Positions 7,755-16,811 of a DNA stretch of 64,000 nucleotides are shown one piece after another. The stretch is from Weissella halotolerans DSM 20190 (lineage in GTDB: Bacteria; Bacillota; Bacilli; Lactobacillales; Lactobacillaceae), in assembly GCF_000420365.1 (NCBI RefSeq), contig NZ_ATUU01000002.1:1-64000 (forward strand), given 5' to 3'. Every line of letters starts with the position of its first letter. The first letter of the stretch is position 1. The notes below the pieces were generated by a model. The model had not been told where the DNA came from. It searched no databases and was given only the letters and a program-made list of their open reading frames with translations. The position numbers and the translations under genes were made by a program.

Positions 7755-9015
7755 TTTTTTCTCTCTTTTCTACTACCGTGGCTTCTATCTGGCCATCTGC
7801 TAATTCAATCGTTAATGGCTCTGTTAGGCTAACGTCTTGTATGCTCCGGATTAGCTGCCCCTTTTGTTCTACTAAACCATACCCCCGACTCAATACGGCA
7901 AGTGGGCTAACCAATTGCAGCCCACTAACCGCCTGTCTGAGCGTCTGCTTTTTATGTTCCAACATCGATTTCATCGCTACTGGCAAACGTGGTGCTAACA
8001 AATCAAAACGCTGCTGATCTGGTGCTAATCCCTTAGCCATCATCCGTTGTAATTGAGCACTAGCTAAATCAATCCGCTGCGCATAACCTTCATACAAGCG
8101 GCGTGGATCTTGTAGTACATAGCTCTGTTGTAGGTGTTGTAATTTATCACGGTCTTGGCTAATTTGCCCCTGCAAAACGTGCACAAGTCGTTGCCGTAAT
8201 TGTTCAATGCCTAACCATAAATCTGCTAGGGGAACTGGTGTCGCTAATTCCGCCGCTGCCGTTGGCGTAGCCGCCCGTTGATCAGCAACATAATCAGCAA
8301 TCGTTGTATCCGTTTCATGACCCACAGAACTGATGACCGGCATGGGCATTGTTAATAATTTATTGGCCAGTTTCTCGTCATTAAAAGCCCATAAATCTTC
8401 AATGGAACCCCCTCCCCGGCCAATAATCAGTACATCTGCATCGCTAGTAGTGGCCACTTGGTCCAGCCGCTTTATAAGTTCGGGGACGGCTTGTGCGCCT
8501 TGTACCGCTGCAGGATATAAATCCACCTCTGCAATTGGATAACGGCGTTTTACCGTCGTCAAAATATCACGGATGACCGCCCCACTAGGTGACGTGATAA
8601 CCGCTATTTTCTTTGGAAAACGGGGGATTGGTCGTTGCAACTGATTAAAGACACCAGCCTTTTGTAGTCTCGCCTTCAATTGTTCATAAGCTTGATAGAG
8701 AGCCCCAATACCATCAGGTTCTAACTTTTCAATAATTAAGCTATATGACCCATTGGGTGCATATAAGTCCACATGACCATATGCATTCACCTTCATGCCT
8801 GCCTCTAAGTCAAAGGGTAACTTGGCAAAGTCACGTTTAAACATCGTTGCATTTATTACAGCGTGTTCATCTTTAAGCGAAAAATATTGATGTGTTGGTC
8901 GCCGCCTAAAATTTGACACTTCACCCGTTACATAAATATGCGCTAAATATGGATCTTGCGTAAACTTACGCTTTAAATACTGTGTTAAGGCACTAACTGT
9001 TAAATATTCTGCCAT
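7741..9015 (-). CDS. xseA: Exodeoxyribonuclease VII large subunit
   Basis: A 424-residue catalytic subunit that degrades single-stranded DNA in both directions to oligonucleotides. The N-terminal OB fold is at about residues 1-100 ([15 protein letters not shown]). The catalytic core holds [35 protein letters not shown] and [10 protein letters not shown] between about 195 and 250, and a coiled-coil arm follows. It overlaps folD by 16 bp upstream and xseB by 14 bp downstream. Confidence 0.95.
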   Translation of the reverse strand: MAEYLTVSALTQYLKRKFTQDPYLAHIYVTGEVSNFRRRPTHQYFSLKDEHAVINATMFKRDFAKLPFDLEAGMKVNAYGHVDLYAPNGSYSLIIEKLEPDGIGALYQAYEQLKARLQKAGVFNQLQRPIPRFPKKIAVITSPSGAVIRDILTTVKRRYPIAEVDLYPAAVQGAQAVPELIKRLDQVATTSDADVLIIGRGGGSIEDLWAFNDEKLANKLLTMPMPVISSVGHETDTTIADYVADQRAATPTAAAELATPVPLADLWLGIEQLRQRLVHVLQGQISQDRDKLQHLQQSYVLQDPRRLYEGYAQRIDLASAQLQRMMAKGLAPDQQRFDLLAPRLPVAMKSMLEHKKQTLRQAVSGLQLVSPLAVLSRGYGLVEQKGQLIRSIQDVSLTEPLTIELADGQIEATVVEKREKNDGK

Positions 9016-9890
9016 CCTTGCTCCAATTCAATACCATGATGCCGTGCTGCCAGCTCAACTGTCGTTTCTAATAGGGTTGCAATCGTCATTGGTCCAACCC
9101 CACCCGGAACTGGCGTAATTTTACTTGCTAGCTGGCTGACTGCCTGAAAATCAACATCTCCAACTAACGAGCCATCATCCATACGATTAATACCGACATC
9201 AATCACAACTGCTCCGGGTTTAATGTCTTCACCTTTCAATAGGTTTGGGTGTCCTGCCGCGACCACCACGATATCAGCGGCTTGAACTAATTGCCGTTTG
9301 AGTGCTGAAGGGGTACCACGGTGGAGCAGGCTTACTGTTGCGCCTGCCTTTGCTAACAAGGCAAACATTGGCCGTCCAACCAAGATTGACCGCCCAATGA
9401 CAACCGCATTTTTCCCATCAAGTGATACCCCTTCATGAGCTAACATCGTCATCACACCGCGGGGGGTATTCGCAACTGGATAAAATTCATTTCGCCCGGC
9501 AAATAAACGGCCTATATTTTCAGGGTGAAAACCATCCACATCTTTAGCCGGACTAATCGCGGCTTGAATAGTCTCCTCGTTTATATGCGCAGGTAAGGGG
9601 CTTTGAACTAAAATGGCATCAACCGTTGGGTTCTGATTTAAATAATCAATTTTAGTCAAGAGCTCAGCTTGAGTGACCGTCGTGGGATAATGTAGTGTTT
9701 CTGCAACCACCCCAACTTTTTTAGCAGCACGTTCTTTATTACGTACATAAATTTGACTAGCTGGATCGTCCCCAACCAAAATGACTGCTAAGCCCGCTTT
9801 TACGCCCACTTGCGCTAACCGTTCTGTTTGTTGACTAACCGCTGTGCGCAGTTCTTTGGCGATTGTTCGTCCATCAATGATTTCAGCCAT
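9000..9890 (-). CDS. folD: Bifunctional methylenetetrahydrofolate dehydrogenase/cyclohydrolase
   Basis: A 296-residue FolD that interconverts 5,10-methylene-, methenyl- and 10-formyl-tetrahydrofolate with NADP. The catalytic region SQIYVRNKERAAKKVG is at about 45-60 with the key Lys, and QSPLP at about 96-100; PAKDVDGFHP and the NADP-binding GRSILVGRP (about 164-172) follow. PGGVGPMTIA is the C-terminal signature. It heads the nine-gene operon and is preceded by its own promoter. Confidence 0.96.
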   Translation of the reverse strand: MAEIIDGRTIAKELRTAVSQQTERLAQVGVKAGLAVILVGDDPASQIYVRNKERAAKKVGVVAETLHYPTTVTQAELLTKIDYLNQNPTVDAILVQSPLPAHINEETIQAAISPAKDVDGFHPENIGRLFAGRNEFYPVANTPRGVMTMLAHEGVSLDGKNAVVIGRSILVGRPMFALLAKAGATVSLLHRGTPSALKRQLVQAADIVVVAAGHPNLLKGEDIKPGAVVIDVGINRMDDGSLVGDVDFQAVSQLASKITPVPGGVGPMTIATLLETTVELAARHHGIELEQGWQNI

Positions 9891-9940
9891 TTTCCACCCC
9901 CACTTTACCTGTATTTATTCAATATACTTGCATAAAGTTT

Positions 9941-9969
9941 ACTATACCACCACCAGGGTAGCAACTCAA
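9941..9969 (-). promoter_or_regulatory. Promoter of folD-rpoZ operon
   Basis: On the minus strand TTGAGT (9964-9969), a 17-bp spacer and TATAGT (9941-9946) lie about 50 bp before folD. Confidence 0.65.
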
Positions 9970-9981
9970 CCAAACATAAAA

Positions 9982-10021
9982 AAGGTCAATTGTCACTCAT
10001 CGAGTAATCAACTGACCTTTT
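9982..10021 (-). terminator. Terminator after the ECF S-component gene
   Basis: The minus strand reads AAAAAGGTCA, a loop, then TGACCTTTTTT: a hairpin followed by a T-run directly after the stop codon of the gene ending at 10026. A and T runs on both sides make it symmetric. Confidence 0.75.
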
Positions 10022-10025
10022 TAAA

Positions 10026-10550
10026 TTAGTGTTTCTTCATCCAATGATAGCCGTAGATAAAGAGTGTGCCAACAATGCCAACACTTAACGTATTAACTAG
10101 TGCCGCTACGCCACCCTGTAGAAAAACATAACGCCAAGCTGATTGGTAGACTAAATAATCGCCAAGCGGTGCTAAACCACCCCAAACTAATCCGTTAGCC
10201 AATGCTTGCCAGCCATTAAACCGTACTATTTGTTGCCAAGTTAGTGGTTGTGTTAATAATTCCAACCGCTGCACGACCAAACCAATTAACAGTCCAAAGA
10301 CCCCATCAGCTACGACCCAGGTCCACCAAACATTCGTGTAGTTTAAACTATCGTAGAGTAAATGGCCAAAAAAGGCTACAAATGGCGTCCACACCGCGCC
10401 TAATGAAGTTGCTGCTAATACTAACCCTCCTTGTGCTAAAGAAGCTTGTGTATTGGGCATCCAAGTTGCCACACTGGTAAATTCATAAAGTAGGCAAATA
10501 CCGCCAGCGGCTATGACTATCTCTACCAGTCGTCTCAGAAAGTCCTTCAT
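10026..10550 (-). CDS. ECF transporter S component, UPF0397-like
   Basis: A 174-residue membrane protein with about five or six hydrophobic segments. The run WMPNTQASLAQGGLVLAAT, then FVAFFGHLLYD, then WWTWVVADGVFGLLIGL resembles the UPF0397 group of substrate-binding (S) components of energy-coupling-factor vitamin or cofactor importers, judged from memory. No EcfA or EcfT genes are nearby, so it would have to share an ECF module encoded elsewhere, as group II transporters do. The start at 10550 follows the preceding stop in the string TAAGATG, with GGAAGGG as ribosome-binding site. The substrate is unknown. Confidence 0.75.
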   Translation of the reverse strand: MKDFLRRLVEIVIAAGGICLLYEFTSVATWMPNTQASLAQGGLVLAATSLGAVWTPFVAFFGHLLYDSLNYTNVWWTWVVADGVFGLLIGLVVQRLELLTQPLTWQQIVRFNGWQALANGLVWGGLAPLGDYLVYQSAWRYVFLQGGVAALVNTLSVGIVGTLFIYGYHWMKKH

Positions 10551-10551
10551 C

Positions 10552-11046
10552 TTACCCTTCCTCACTCTCGGTTTCAGTCACCACAGTCGCTTCACTAGCA
10601 CGTTCTTCTTCCATCGCCTGGTTAATCAGTGCTATCTTTTCATCAAAATAGGCTGCAATTTTAGCTGCTACTGAATCAAGGTCATCTAAAAAACCGGTTA
10701 CCGTAGCTGCTTGGTCAATTCGTAACCCGGATTGACTTACTAAGGGATGCTCAACAATCATATAAACATTCACTTCACTAGCCGGATTATTGATCACAAT
10801 CTTACTAATCTGATTAACATAGCGTAAAGGGAGATTAATCAAATTGCTCTCCAATCGTAAATGAATCGGTTCATCACCACTAATGACTAATTCTGCTCCC
10901 ACTAAATCCCCAGCTGTTAATGCCTGGCGAACAAATGCCAATAATTCATCTAAATCGATTGTTGCTTGGTCAGGCGCAATAAAGCTGGCTTCACTAATCG
11001 TATTCGCATTTAATGCCTCAATTAAGTCGTTACCCGTTAATTGCAT
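10552..11046 (-). CDS. Hypothetical acidic protein
   Basis: A 164-residue soluble, acidic protein with no cysteine and a Glu-rich C-terminal tail (about 148-164, ending SEEG). Alternating hydrophobic residues in the middle (LVGAELVISG, IHLRLESNLINLPL, SKIVINNPASEVNVYMIVEH) suggest a beta-rich core followed by a helix. I do not recognise the family. Its stop codon abuts the start of the ECF S-component gene (TAAG then ATG), so the two are co-translated and may act together. A moderate promoter lies upstream. Confidence 0.75.
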   Translation of the reverse strand: MQLTGNDLIEALNANTISEASFIAPDQATIDLDELLAFVRQALTAGDLVGAELVISGDEPIHLRLESNLINLPLRYVNQISKIVINNPASEVNVYMIVEHPLVSQSGLRIDQAATVTGFLDDLDSVAAKIAAYFDEKIALINQAMEEERASEATVVTETESEEG

Positions 11047-11072
11047 TATGCATCTCTCAATCTCTAGTTTTA

Positions 11073-11101
11073 TTAGTACCAGTCTACCACATACCGCCCA
11101 A
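11073..11101 (-). promoter_or_regulatory. Possible promoter for the 11046 gene pair
   Basis: On the minus strand TTGGGC (11096-11101), a 17-bp spacer and TACTAA (11073-11078). Both boxes are only partly consensus. Confidence 0.4.
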
Positions 11102-11130
11102 CTCGTCAGCCATCCCTACCTTAGCTGGTC

Positions 11131-11844
11131 TTACTTTTGTAATTGACTAGCGGCAGCTTCATCCAAAATAACGGTTACGTTGGCATGGTTTTGCAAAGCG
11201 CTCGCAGGCACCGCCTCTGTTACCGGCCCTTCAATCATTTGTGCTACGGCTTGTGCCTTATTTTCACCATAGGCCACTAAGACTATATGCTTAGCCTGCA
11301 TAATACTAGCAATTCCCATTGAATATGCGTATTTTGGTACCTCATTTGGGTCAGCAAAAAAGCGCGCATTAGCCGCAATCGTTGATGGTGTCAACGCCAC
11401 CTTATGCGTTAATTCTGAAAATGCCGTTCCTGGTTCATTAAAGCCAATATGTCCATTAACCCCTAGGCCCAGCAATTGTAGGTCAATAGGATTGTTTTCA
11501 ATAATGCGATCATAACGGCTTGTTTCAGCTTCTGCATCTGTTGCCAAACCATCAGGTAGATAATTGTGCTTAAATGGCTTTTGATTAAATAAGTGTTCTT
11601 GCATGAAATAATGATAGCTTTGGGGATTAGTAGCTGATAGACCAACATATTCATCTAAGTTAATCGAAATTTTATCTGAAAAATCTAAATCCGATGCCGT
11701 CAATGCCTGGTAAATCGTAATAGGTGACGAACCTGTTGCCAGCCCAAACACGTTTGCTCCTGCATCCAATGCGTCTGCAAACAGCTGATAGCCTGCTTGT
11801 CCACCGGCCTGCTGGTCCTTCACAATTTTAATATCCATCGTCAT
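11131..11844 (-). CDS. nagB: Glucosamine-6-phosphate deaminase
   Basis: A 237-residue sugar isomerase-deaminase converting glucosamine 6-phosphate to fructose 6-phosphate and ammonia, feeding amino sugars into glycolysis. Substrate phosphate loop ATGSSP is at residues 36-41, the Asp-Glu pair at 64-65 (NLDEY), and the catalytic GHIGFNEP at 131-138. It is the short form without the allosteric C-terminal tail, as in Bacillus and lactic acid bacteria. GGGAGG lies 8 bp before the ATG at 11844. The promoter is flanked by GntR/NagR-type operators, so induction by amino sugars is likely. Confidence 0.96.
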   Translation of the reverse strand: MTMDIKIVKDQQAGGQAGYQLFADALDAGANVFGLATGSSPITIYQALTASDLDFSDKISINLDEYVGLSATNPQSYHYFMQEHLFNQKPFKHNYLPDGLATDAEAETSRYDRIIENNPIDLQLLGLGVNGHIGFNEPGTAFSELTHKVALTPSTIAANARFFADPNEVPKYAYSMGIASIMQAKHIVLVAYGENKAQAVAQMIEGPVTEAVPASALQNHANVTVILDEAAASQLQK

Positions 11845-11874
11845 AATCGAAGCCTCCCATATTCCTCTTTTTTG

Positions 11875-11906
11875 GTATAGACCAATTATAACCGATTGGT
11901 CTATAC
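11875..11906 (-). promoter_or_regulatory. Paired NagR (GntR/HutC-type) operators over the nagB promoter
   Basis: A perfect 12-bp inverted repeat, GTATAGACCAAT (11875-11886) and ATTGGTCTATAC (11895-11906), with an 8-bp spacer. Each arm resembles the DasR/NagR (YvoA) dre motif TGGTCTAGACCA. The nagB -10 (TATAAT, 11885-11890) sits between the arms and the -35 (TTGCAT, 11909-11914, 18 bp away) just beyond, so repressor binding would block RNA polymerase. Confidence 0.75.
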
Positions 11907-11933
11907 TAATGCAAGAAAAATTTTAAACACTAA

Positions 11934-11968
11934 AAGGGCCTTACCTAGCCAGCTAGGCAAGACCCTTC
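11934..11968 (-). terminator. Terminator after thrS
   Basis: On the minus strand AAGGGTCTTGCCTAGC, a 2-base loop region and GCTAGGTAAGGCCCTTTT form a near-perfect hairpin with a short T-run, downstream of thrS and ahead of the nagB promoter. Confidence 0.75.
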
Positions 11969-12004
11969 AATTAGTCTAATTGGACCATCATAGTCTTTAG
12001 TTTA

Positions 12005-13969
12005 TTATGCTTGTGATACTGATTCAACAGGTCGTGACTTGCGCGCAATATCAGCTAACAGATCCTGTTCAAAGGCATCCCAGGCCTCCGTATTGGTCTT
12101 CTTTGAACCAAAGCGACGCACAGTTACTGACTCATTGGCAACCTCGTCATCCCCGACAACCAAGGTATAGGGTACCTTGGCCGTCTGAGCATCTCGAATC
12201 AAGTAGCCCATCTTCTCATTACGGTCATCATAACTAGCACGAATACCCTGCTTAACTAAACGTTCCTTCAAAGCTTGTGCATAGTCACCATGGGCCTCAC
12301 GATTGACTGGTATGATGCGCACTTGTTGTGGGGCTAACCAGGTTGGAAAGGCCCCTTTGTACATCTCAGTCAAATAAGCTGTAAACCGTTCCATGGTCGA
12401 GATGATTCCCCGGTGAATCATTACTGGCCGGTGCTTTTCACCATCAGCCCCCACATAGGTTACATCAAACCGCTCGGGCAATAGGAAGTCTAACTGAATC
12501 GTTGATAGGGTTTCTTCGCCACCTAAAGCCGTCTTAATTTGTACATCCAACTTTGGACCATAAAAGGCTGCTTCACCTTCTGCTTCAAAGTAATCTAAGC
12601 CCAAATCATCCATAGCCGACTTCAACATCGTCTGAGCCCGCTCCCACATATCGTCATCATCAAAGTACTTTTCCGTATTCTCAGGATCGCGATAAGACAA
12701 GCGGAAGCGATAGTCTGTAATGTTAAAGTCCTTGTAAACATCTACCATCAATTCAAGAATCTTCTTGAATTCATCTTCAATTTGATCCAGCGTTACGAAG
12801 GTATGCCCATCATTCAAGGTCATTTCACGTACCCGGGATAAGCCAGTCAAGGCGCCTGACTTTTCATAACGGTGCATCATGCCAAGCTCTGCCACTCGGA
12901 AAGGCAAGTCCCGGTACGACCGTGGCTTATGCTTATAAACCATGATATGTGATGGACAATTCATTGGCCGCAACTCTAAGAATTCACCATCGCCCATATC
13001 CATTGGTGGGAACATATCTTCTCTGTAATGATCCCAATGGCCTGATTGCTTATATAGATTCAAATTCGACAAGATAGGGGTATTCACATGCTGATAACCA
13101 TCCTGGACTTCACGATCTACAATATAACGCTCTAGGGTCCGTCGAATTGCTGCCCCATTTGGTAACCAAACAGGTAGGCCCGCTCCTACTTCTTGCGAGG
13201 TAAAGAAGAGATCTTGGTCAGCACCGATTTTACGATGGTCGCGTTCCTTGGCTTCTTTACGGCGCTCCAACTCATCAGCTAAGTCTTGTTCATTCCAAAA
13301 GGCAGTTCCATATATGCGCTGGAGCATTGGATTGGATGATTTTCCGCGCCAGTAGGCACCAGCTACTGAAGTCAATTTGAAGTGCTTCAACCAGCCAGTT
13401 GATGGTACTAGCCCACCCCGATCTAATTCAACATGTTCCCCTTGCACAGCAATGGTAATCTTTTCATCGGCTGGCAAGTCATTAATCAACTCAATCTTAT
13501 AAGGGTCATCCTTGAACATTTCCAATGCTTCGTCACGAGAGATTTCACGAGAGACAATGGGCAGATTTTCAGCTACAATATCACGCATTTCCTGCTCAAT
13601 AGCTGGAAATTGGTCCACCGTAATCTGACCATCAGGCTTATCAGTATCATAATAAAAGCCATTATCAATATAAGGTCCCACTCCAAAATGCATATTAGGA
13701 TAGAGACGCAAGAGGGCCTGCGCTAATAAATGCGATGCTGAATGCCGCAAAATGTCTAAGGCTTCAGGATCATCCTTGGTGATGAGGGAAAAATCACCAC
13801 CTTCTTTAATTGCATCATGCATACCGACATAGTGACCATTAAGTTTAGCTGATACTGACTTTTTAGCCAAGGACTTTGAAATGCTGTTAGCTATTTCTAA
13901 AGGCGTCGTATCACTTGGGAATTCTTTAACCGCCCCATCTGGAAATACAATCTTTACTAATTCTGCCAT
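12005..13969 (-). CDS. thrS: Threonyl-tRNA synthetase
   Basis: A 654-residue class II synthetase. An N-terminal TGS domain covers about residues 1-63, then an editing domain with [11 protein letters not shown] (HxxxH), the catalytic core with class II motif 1 ([15 protein letters not shown]) and the zinc-binding Cys in [13 protein letters not shown], and a C-terminal anticodon-binding domain. It charges tRNA-Thr and clears Ser-tRNA-Thr. Expression is controlled by a T-box leader immediately upstream. GGAGATAG precedes the start at 13969. Confidence 0.97.
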   Translation of the reverse strand: MAELVKIVFPDGAVKEFPSDTTPLEIANSISKSLAKKSVSAKLNGHYVGMHDAIKEGGDFSLITKDDPEALDILRHSASHLLAQALLRLYPNMHFGVGPYIDNGFYYDTDKPDGQITVDQFPAIEQEMRDIVAENLPIVSREISRDEALEMFKDDPYKIELINDLPADEKITIAVQGEHVELDRGGLVPSTGWLKHFKLTSVAGAYWRGKSSNPMLQRIYGTAFWNEQDLADELERRKEAKERDHRKIGADQDLFFTSQEVGAGLPVWLPNGAAIRRTLERYIVDREVQDGYQHVNTPILSNLNLYKQSGHWDHYREDMFPPMDMGDGEFLELRPMNCPSHIMVYKHKPRSYRDLPFRVAELGMMHRYEKSGALTGLSRVREMTLNDGHTFVTLDQIEDEFKKILELMVDVYKDFNITDYRFRLSYRDPENTEKYFDDDDMWERAQTMLKSAMDDLGLDYFEAEGEAAFYGPKLDVQIKTALGGEETLSTIQLDFLLPERFDVTYVGADGEKHRPVMIHRGIISTMERFTAYLTEMYKGAFPTWLAPQQVRIIPVNREAHGDYAQALKERLVKQGIRASYDDRNEKMGYLIRDAQTAKVPYTLVVGDDEVANESVTVRRFGSKKTNTEAWDAFEQDLLADIARKSRPVESVSQA

Positions 13970-14007
13970 TTATCTATCTCCTTTATTTATTCATTGCTCA
14001 ATATATC

Positions 14008-14236
14008 AAAAAACGCCCCGTTGCTATATAGCAACGGGACGTTTTACCGTGGTACCACCCGAGTTCACCAGTCTAAACTGGCCTCAATGACGATTCGTAA
14101 CGTGAATCAACGGGATTAGTTGGCTAATCCACTCGGAAGGAGTACCACAAAAGACGTGCTGACCCATTCGCATCCCCAGGGCTTTCTGTACAGTCGTTTC
14201 ATTCTGTGACATATCTTCGTCAACGTTTTCTATCTG
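14008..14236 (-). promoter_or_regulatory. T-box riboswitch leader of thrS
   Basis: The conserved T-box GGGTGGTACCACGG lies on the minus strand at 14047-14060. It is followed by a strong terminator hairpin (AACGTCCCGTTGC with GCAACGGGGCG, then a T-run ending at 14008). The 5' part carries a long stem I region. Uncharged tRNA-Thr should stabilise the antiterminator. I could not fix the specifier codon by eye. This fills the 300-bp gap before thrS. Confidence 0.93.
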
Positions 14237-14241
14237 CACTT

Positions 14242-14250
14242 ATTATAACA
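14242..14250 (-). promoter_or_regulatory. Promoter of the thrS T-box leader
   Basis: On the minus strand TGTTATAAT, a perfect -10 with the TGn extension. The -35 region is weak. Confidence 0.65.
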
Positions 14251-14272
14251 GACCCCCGCCAAAAAGAAAGCG

Positions 14273-14728
14273 CTAGTTTTTTAAAGCCTGCACTAAGGAA
14301 CGGGTAAACTCTTCAATGGCTGGTTGATCACTGGCTGTCGGATTTAAATTGATTTTCAACGAAGGTGCACCCTGCTGCCCACCGGCAGCTAACAACCGAG
14401 TCGTAAAAGCATCCACTGCTGTACAAAAATCTTGACCATAAAAATCATCACCTGACCCGGCCACCCCAAAAACAACCCCGCCTAAATCAACCTGGCTTAA
14501 ATCATCATAAAAGTCCAAGGCTTCTTCGGGTAATGAACCCTGATCAAACGTATAAGGTACAATCACCAACAAGGGTGTATTAACGGCCGTTATAGTCAAT
14601 GGATCCACTAATTCCAAGGCTTGCTTCACCGTAGTTAGGCCAGCTAGGTGCAATTGGTCAATTATGCGGTCTGCCAAAGCTTCATTATTACCAGTAATCG
14701 TAGCGTATAATACCGTTGCTTCTACCAT
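14273..14728 (-). CDS. Flavodoxin
   Basis: A 151-residue flavodoxin, a soluble FMN electron carrier. The FMN phosphate-binding loop TITGNNE is at residues 10-16, replacing the more common T-x-T-G-N-T with a second Asn. The isoalloxazine loops fall at about 58-66 (PYTFDQGSLP) and 88-100 (GVAGSGDDFYG). It follows mutL by 32 bp and probably shares its transcript; no functional link to mismatch repair is known. The electron partner is unknown. Confidence 0.88.
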   Translation of the reverse strand: MVEATVLYATITGNNEALADRIIDQLHLAGLTTVKQALELVDPLTITAVNTPLLVIVPYTFDQGSLPEEALDFYDDLSQVDLGGVVFGVAGSGDDFYGQDFCTAVDAFTTRLLAAGGQQGAPSLKINLNPTASDQPAIEEFTRSLVQALKN

Positions 14729-14760
14729 TAAGTTACGGCTTCCTTTCTACCAACAACGCC

Positions 14761-16794
14761 CTAGAAGGGATGCTGATCATAGTCAATCCAGGATTCGTGG
14801 CGATCCTGAATGCGCTTAAACATTTTTTCCATATCTGTAAGTGAAAAAGAGACAACCACGGGTCGACCATGGGGACAGTTAAACGGATTCTCGGTCTGGG
14901 CAAGCTGGTCAAGTAAGCCCTGAGCTTCATACCGATTTAAAGACCAATTCGCTTTAATCGACCGTTTGCAAGCCATCATAATAGCCGTCTTTTCCCTAAA
15001 GGCAGCCACCGTAATCGACTGATCCCGCAAGAGCCAATCGATCATTTCGCGCACTGTAGCCTCCTCTTGACCGGCTGGAAACCAACCTGGGTGTTCACGC
15101 AAAATAAAGGTGTGTTCCCCAAAGGGGGCTAATTCAATTCCTACTGCCGCCAACTGTGATAACTGTCCTTCAATTTTAAGGGCATCTAAAGCTGAATACT
15201 CGAGCACAATTGGAACTAATAACTGCTGTTTTTCCTGCCCTGCCTGACCAATCACTGCCCGATAATGTTCGTACTTAATGCGCTCTTGGGCAGCATGCTG
15301 GTCAATAATATAAAGGCCACCTGTCCCTTGGGCTAACAAAAAGGTTCCATAGACTTGACCAATATACGTCAGATCTGGAAATCGTTCGCTATTATCGGTA
15401 ACTGTCTGTGACTCAGTACCTACATCTGGTGTCCCAAACGAAAGCAAAAGACCGTCATCTGCTAGTCCGGCTGCCTGTTGGTGCTGATTATCTTTTCCAA
15501 ACGCTGGCAGCAAAGGAACATCCTGATATCGCTTTACAAAGGCCTGCACATCAGCATTCGCCAAGTCCGACCGTTGCCTAATAAGCACTGGGGTCAAGTG
15601 GCTATGTTGTTCAACTAATTCTTTTGGTAACACTACCCTGGTAGTATCTGGTTGAGCCGGTGCTTTTGAAGCAGGCTGCATCTGCCCTTCTAATGCAGTT
15701 GATTGCTTCTGTCGCGATACATCATTGAGTGTCGTTAAAAAGGAGGCCCTGGTCTGACTAGGCTGTTTTTGATCCTGATAATTCTGATAGCCATCAGGAA
15801 TTAAATTTTCCTGTTGAATCCGCAATCGTACGGTTTCTTCGATAAAGGCCTCTAACTCATCTTCTTTTGAAAGTCGCACTTCATTTTTTTGTGGGTGCAC
15901 ATTTACATCCACTAAAGTCGGATCCATTTCTATTTGAAGGGCGGCAATTGGATAACGCCCCACCATCAATTTTGATCCATACCCTTTAATGAGGGCATTA
16001 GTTAACTGAAACTGTTTAACAAAGCGACCGTTAATCAGAATCGCAATATAAGAACGATTAGCCCGGGTTAATTCAGGTAAAGACGTATACCCACTTAAGC
16101 GAAAGTCATTATCTTCTGCTTGCAGCGCTAGCATTTTTCTGGCCTGTTGCACACCATAAATCGCTGCTAGGACCTGCTGTAGGTCACCATTACCAACAGT
16201 CCGCAAAATTTCCTTATGCCCATGCCGCAAACGCAGGGCGACCTGAGGATAACTCAAGGCTAGGTGATTAAGCACTTCTACAATTTTTGCTAGCTCAGTC
16301 GCCTGCGATTTTAAATATTTTAACCGGGCCGGTGTATTGAAGAACAAGTTTTTCACCGTCACATCAGTTCCTTTACGAGCCGCAGCACTCCCCGCCTCAA
16401 GTAGGGTTCCACCTTCATAATGAACTTGCATACCTTGACTAGCATCTTGCTGGGCCGTTACGAGTTGAACATCACTAACTGAGGCAATGGAGGGTAAGGC
16501 TTCCCCGCGAAACCCTAACGAGGCCACGTGAAACAAATCTCGTTGCGTTAGTATTTTTGACGTTGCATGGCGCTGAAAAGCCAACTCTACCTGGTCATTT
16601 TTTATGCCATCACCATCATCAATTACGCGAATTTTAGAAACGCCTGCATCTTCCACGATAATATCAATATGCTCTGCATGGGCGTCAATTGCATTTTCGA
16701 CCAATTCTTTAACTACCGACGCCGGACGCTCCACCACTTCACCAGCCGTAATTTGATTAGCTAGTACTTCAGATAACATTTGTATTTGTGCCAT
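14761..16794 (-). CDS. mutL: DNA mismatch repair protein MutL (endonuclease type)
   Basis: A 677-residue MutL. The N-terminal GHKL ATPase has ELVENAIDA, DDGDGI, HATSKI and GFRGEALPSI within the first 105 residues. After a linker at about 340-450, the C-terminal dimerisation domain contains DQHAAQERIKYE starting at residue 498, which fits the latent endonuclease pattern DQHA(X)2E(X)4E, along with ACKRSIKAN and CPHGRP for metal binding. It should therefore nick the daughter strand itself, in line with the absence of MutH in this lineage. It lies 17 bp after mutS. Confidence 0.96.
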   Translation of the reverse strand: MAQIQMLSEVLANQITAGEVVERPASVVKELVENAIDAHAEHIDIIVEDAGVSKIRVIDDGDGIKNDQVELAFQRHATSKILTQRDLFHVASLGFRGEALPSIASVSDVQLVTAQQDASQGMQVHYEGGTLLEAGSAAARKGTDVTVKNLFFNTPARLKYLKSQATELAKIVEVLNHLALSYPQVALRLRHGHKEILRTVGNGDLQQVLAAIYGVQQARKMLALQAEDNDFRLSGYTSLPELTRANRSYIAILINGRFVKQFQLTNALIKGYGSKLMVGRYPIAALQIEMDPTLVDVNVHPQKNEVRLSKEDELEAFIEETVRLRIQQENLIPDGYQNYQDQKQPSQTRASFLTTLNDVSRQKQSTALEGQMQPASKAPAQPDTTRVVLPKELVEQHSHLTPVLIRQRSDLANADVQAFVKRYQDVPLLPAFGKDNQHQQAAGLADDGLLLSFGTPDVGTESQTVTDNSERFPDLTYIGQVYGTFLLAQGTGGLYIIDQHAAQERIKYEHYRAVIGQAGQEKQQLLVPIVLEYSALDALKIEGQLSQLAAVGIELAPFGEHTFILREHPGWFPAGQEEATVREMIDWLLRDQSITVAAFREKTAIMMACKRSIKANWSLNRYEAQGLLDQLAQTENPFNCPHGRPVVVSFSLTDMEKMFKRIQDRHESWIDYDQHPF

Positions 16795-16811
16795 TAGCTT
16801 ACCTGCACCCC

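Noticed and set aside
10244-10480. Plus-strand 78-codon open frame
   Set aside because: Antisense to the ECF S-component gene; no ribosome-binding site or conserved pattern.
14729-14930. 65-codon minus-strand frame upstream of the flavodoxin
   Set aside because: It lies in another frame of the mutL 3' end and has no start signal.
15278-15303. Loss of the MutL endonuclease site
   Set aside because: The segment DQHAAQERIKYE was first suspected to be degenerate because of Gln in place of His, but DQHA(X)2E(X)4E is fully met.
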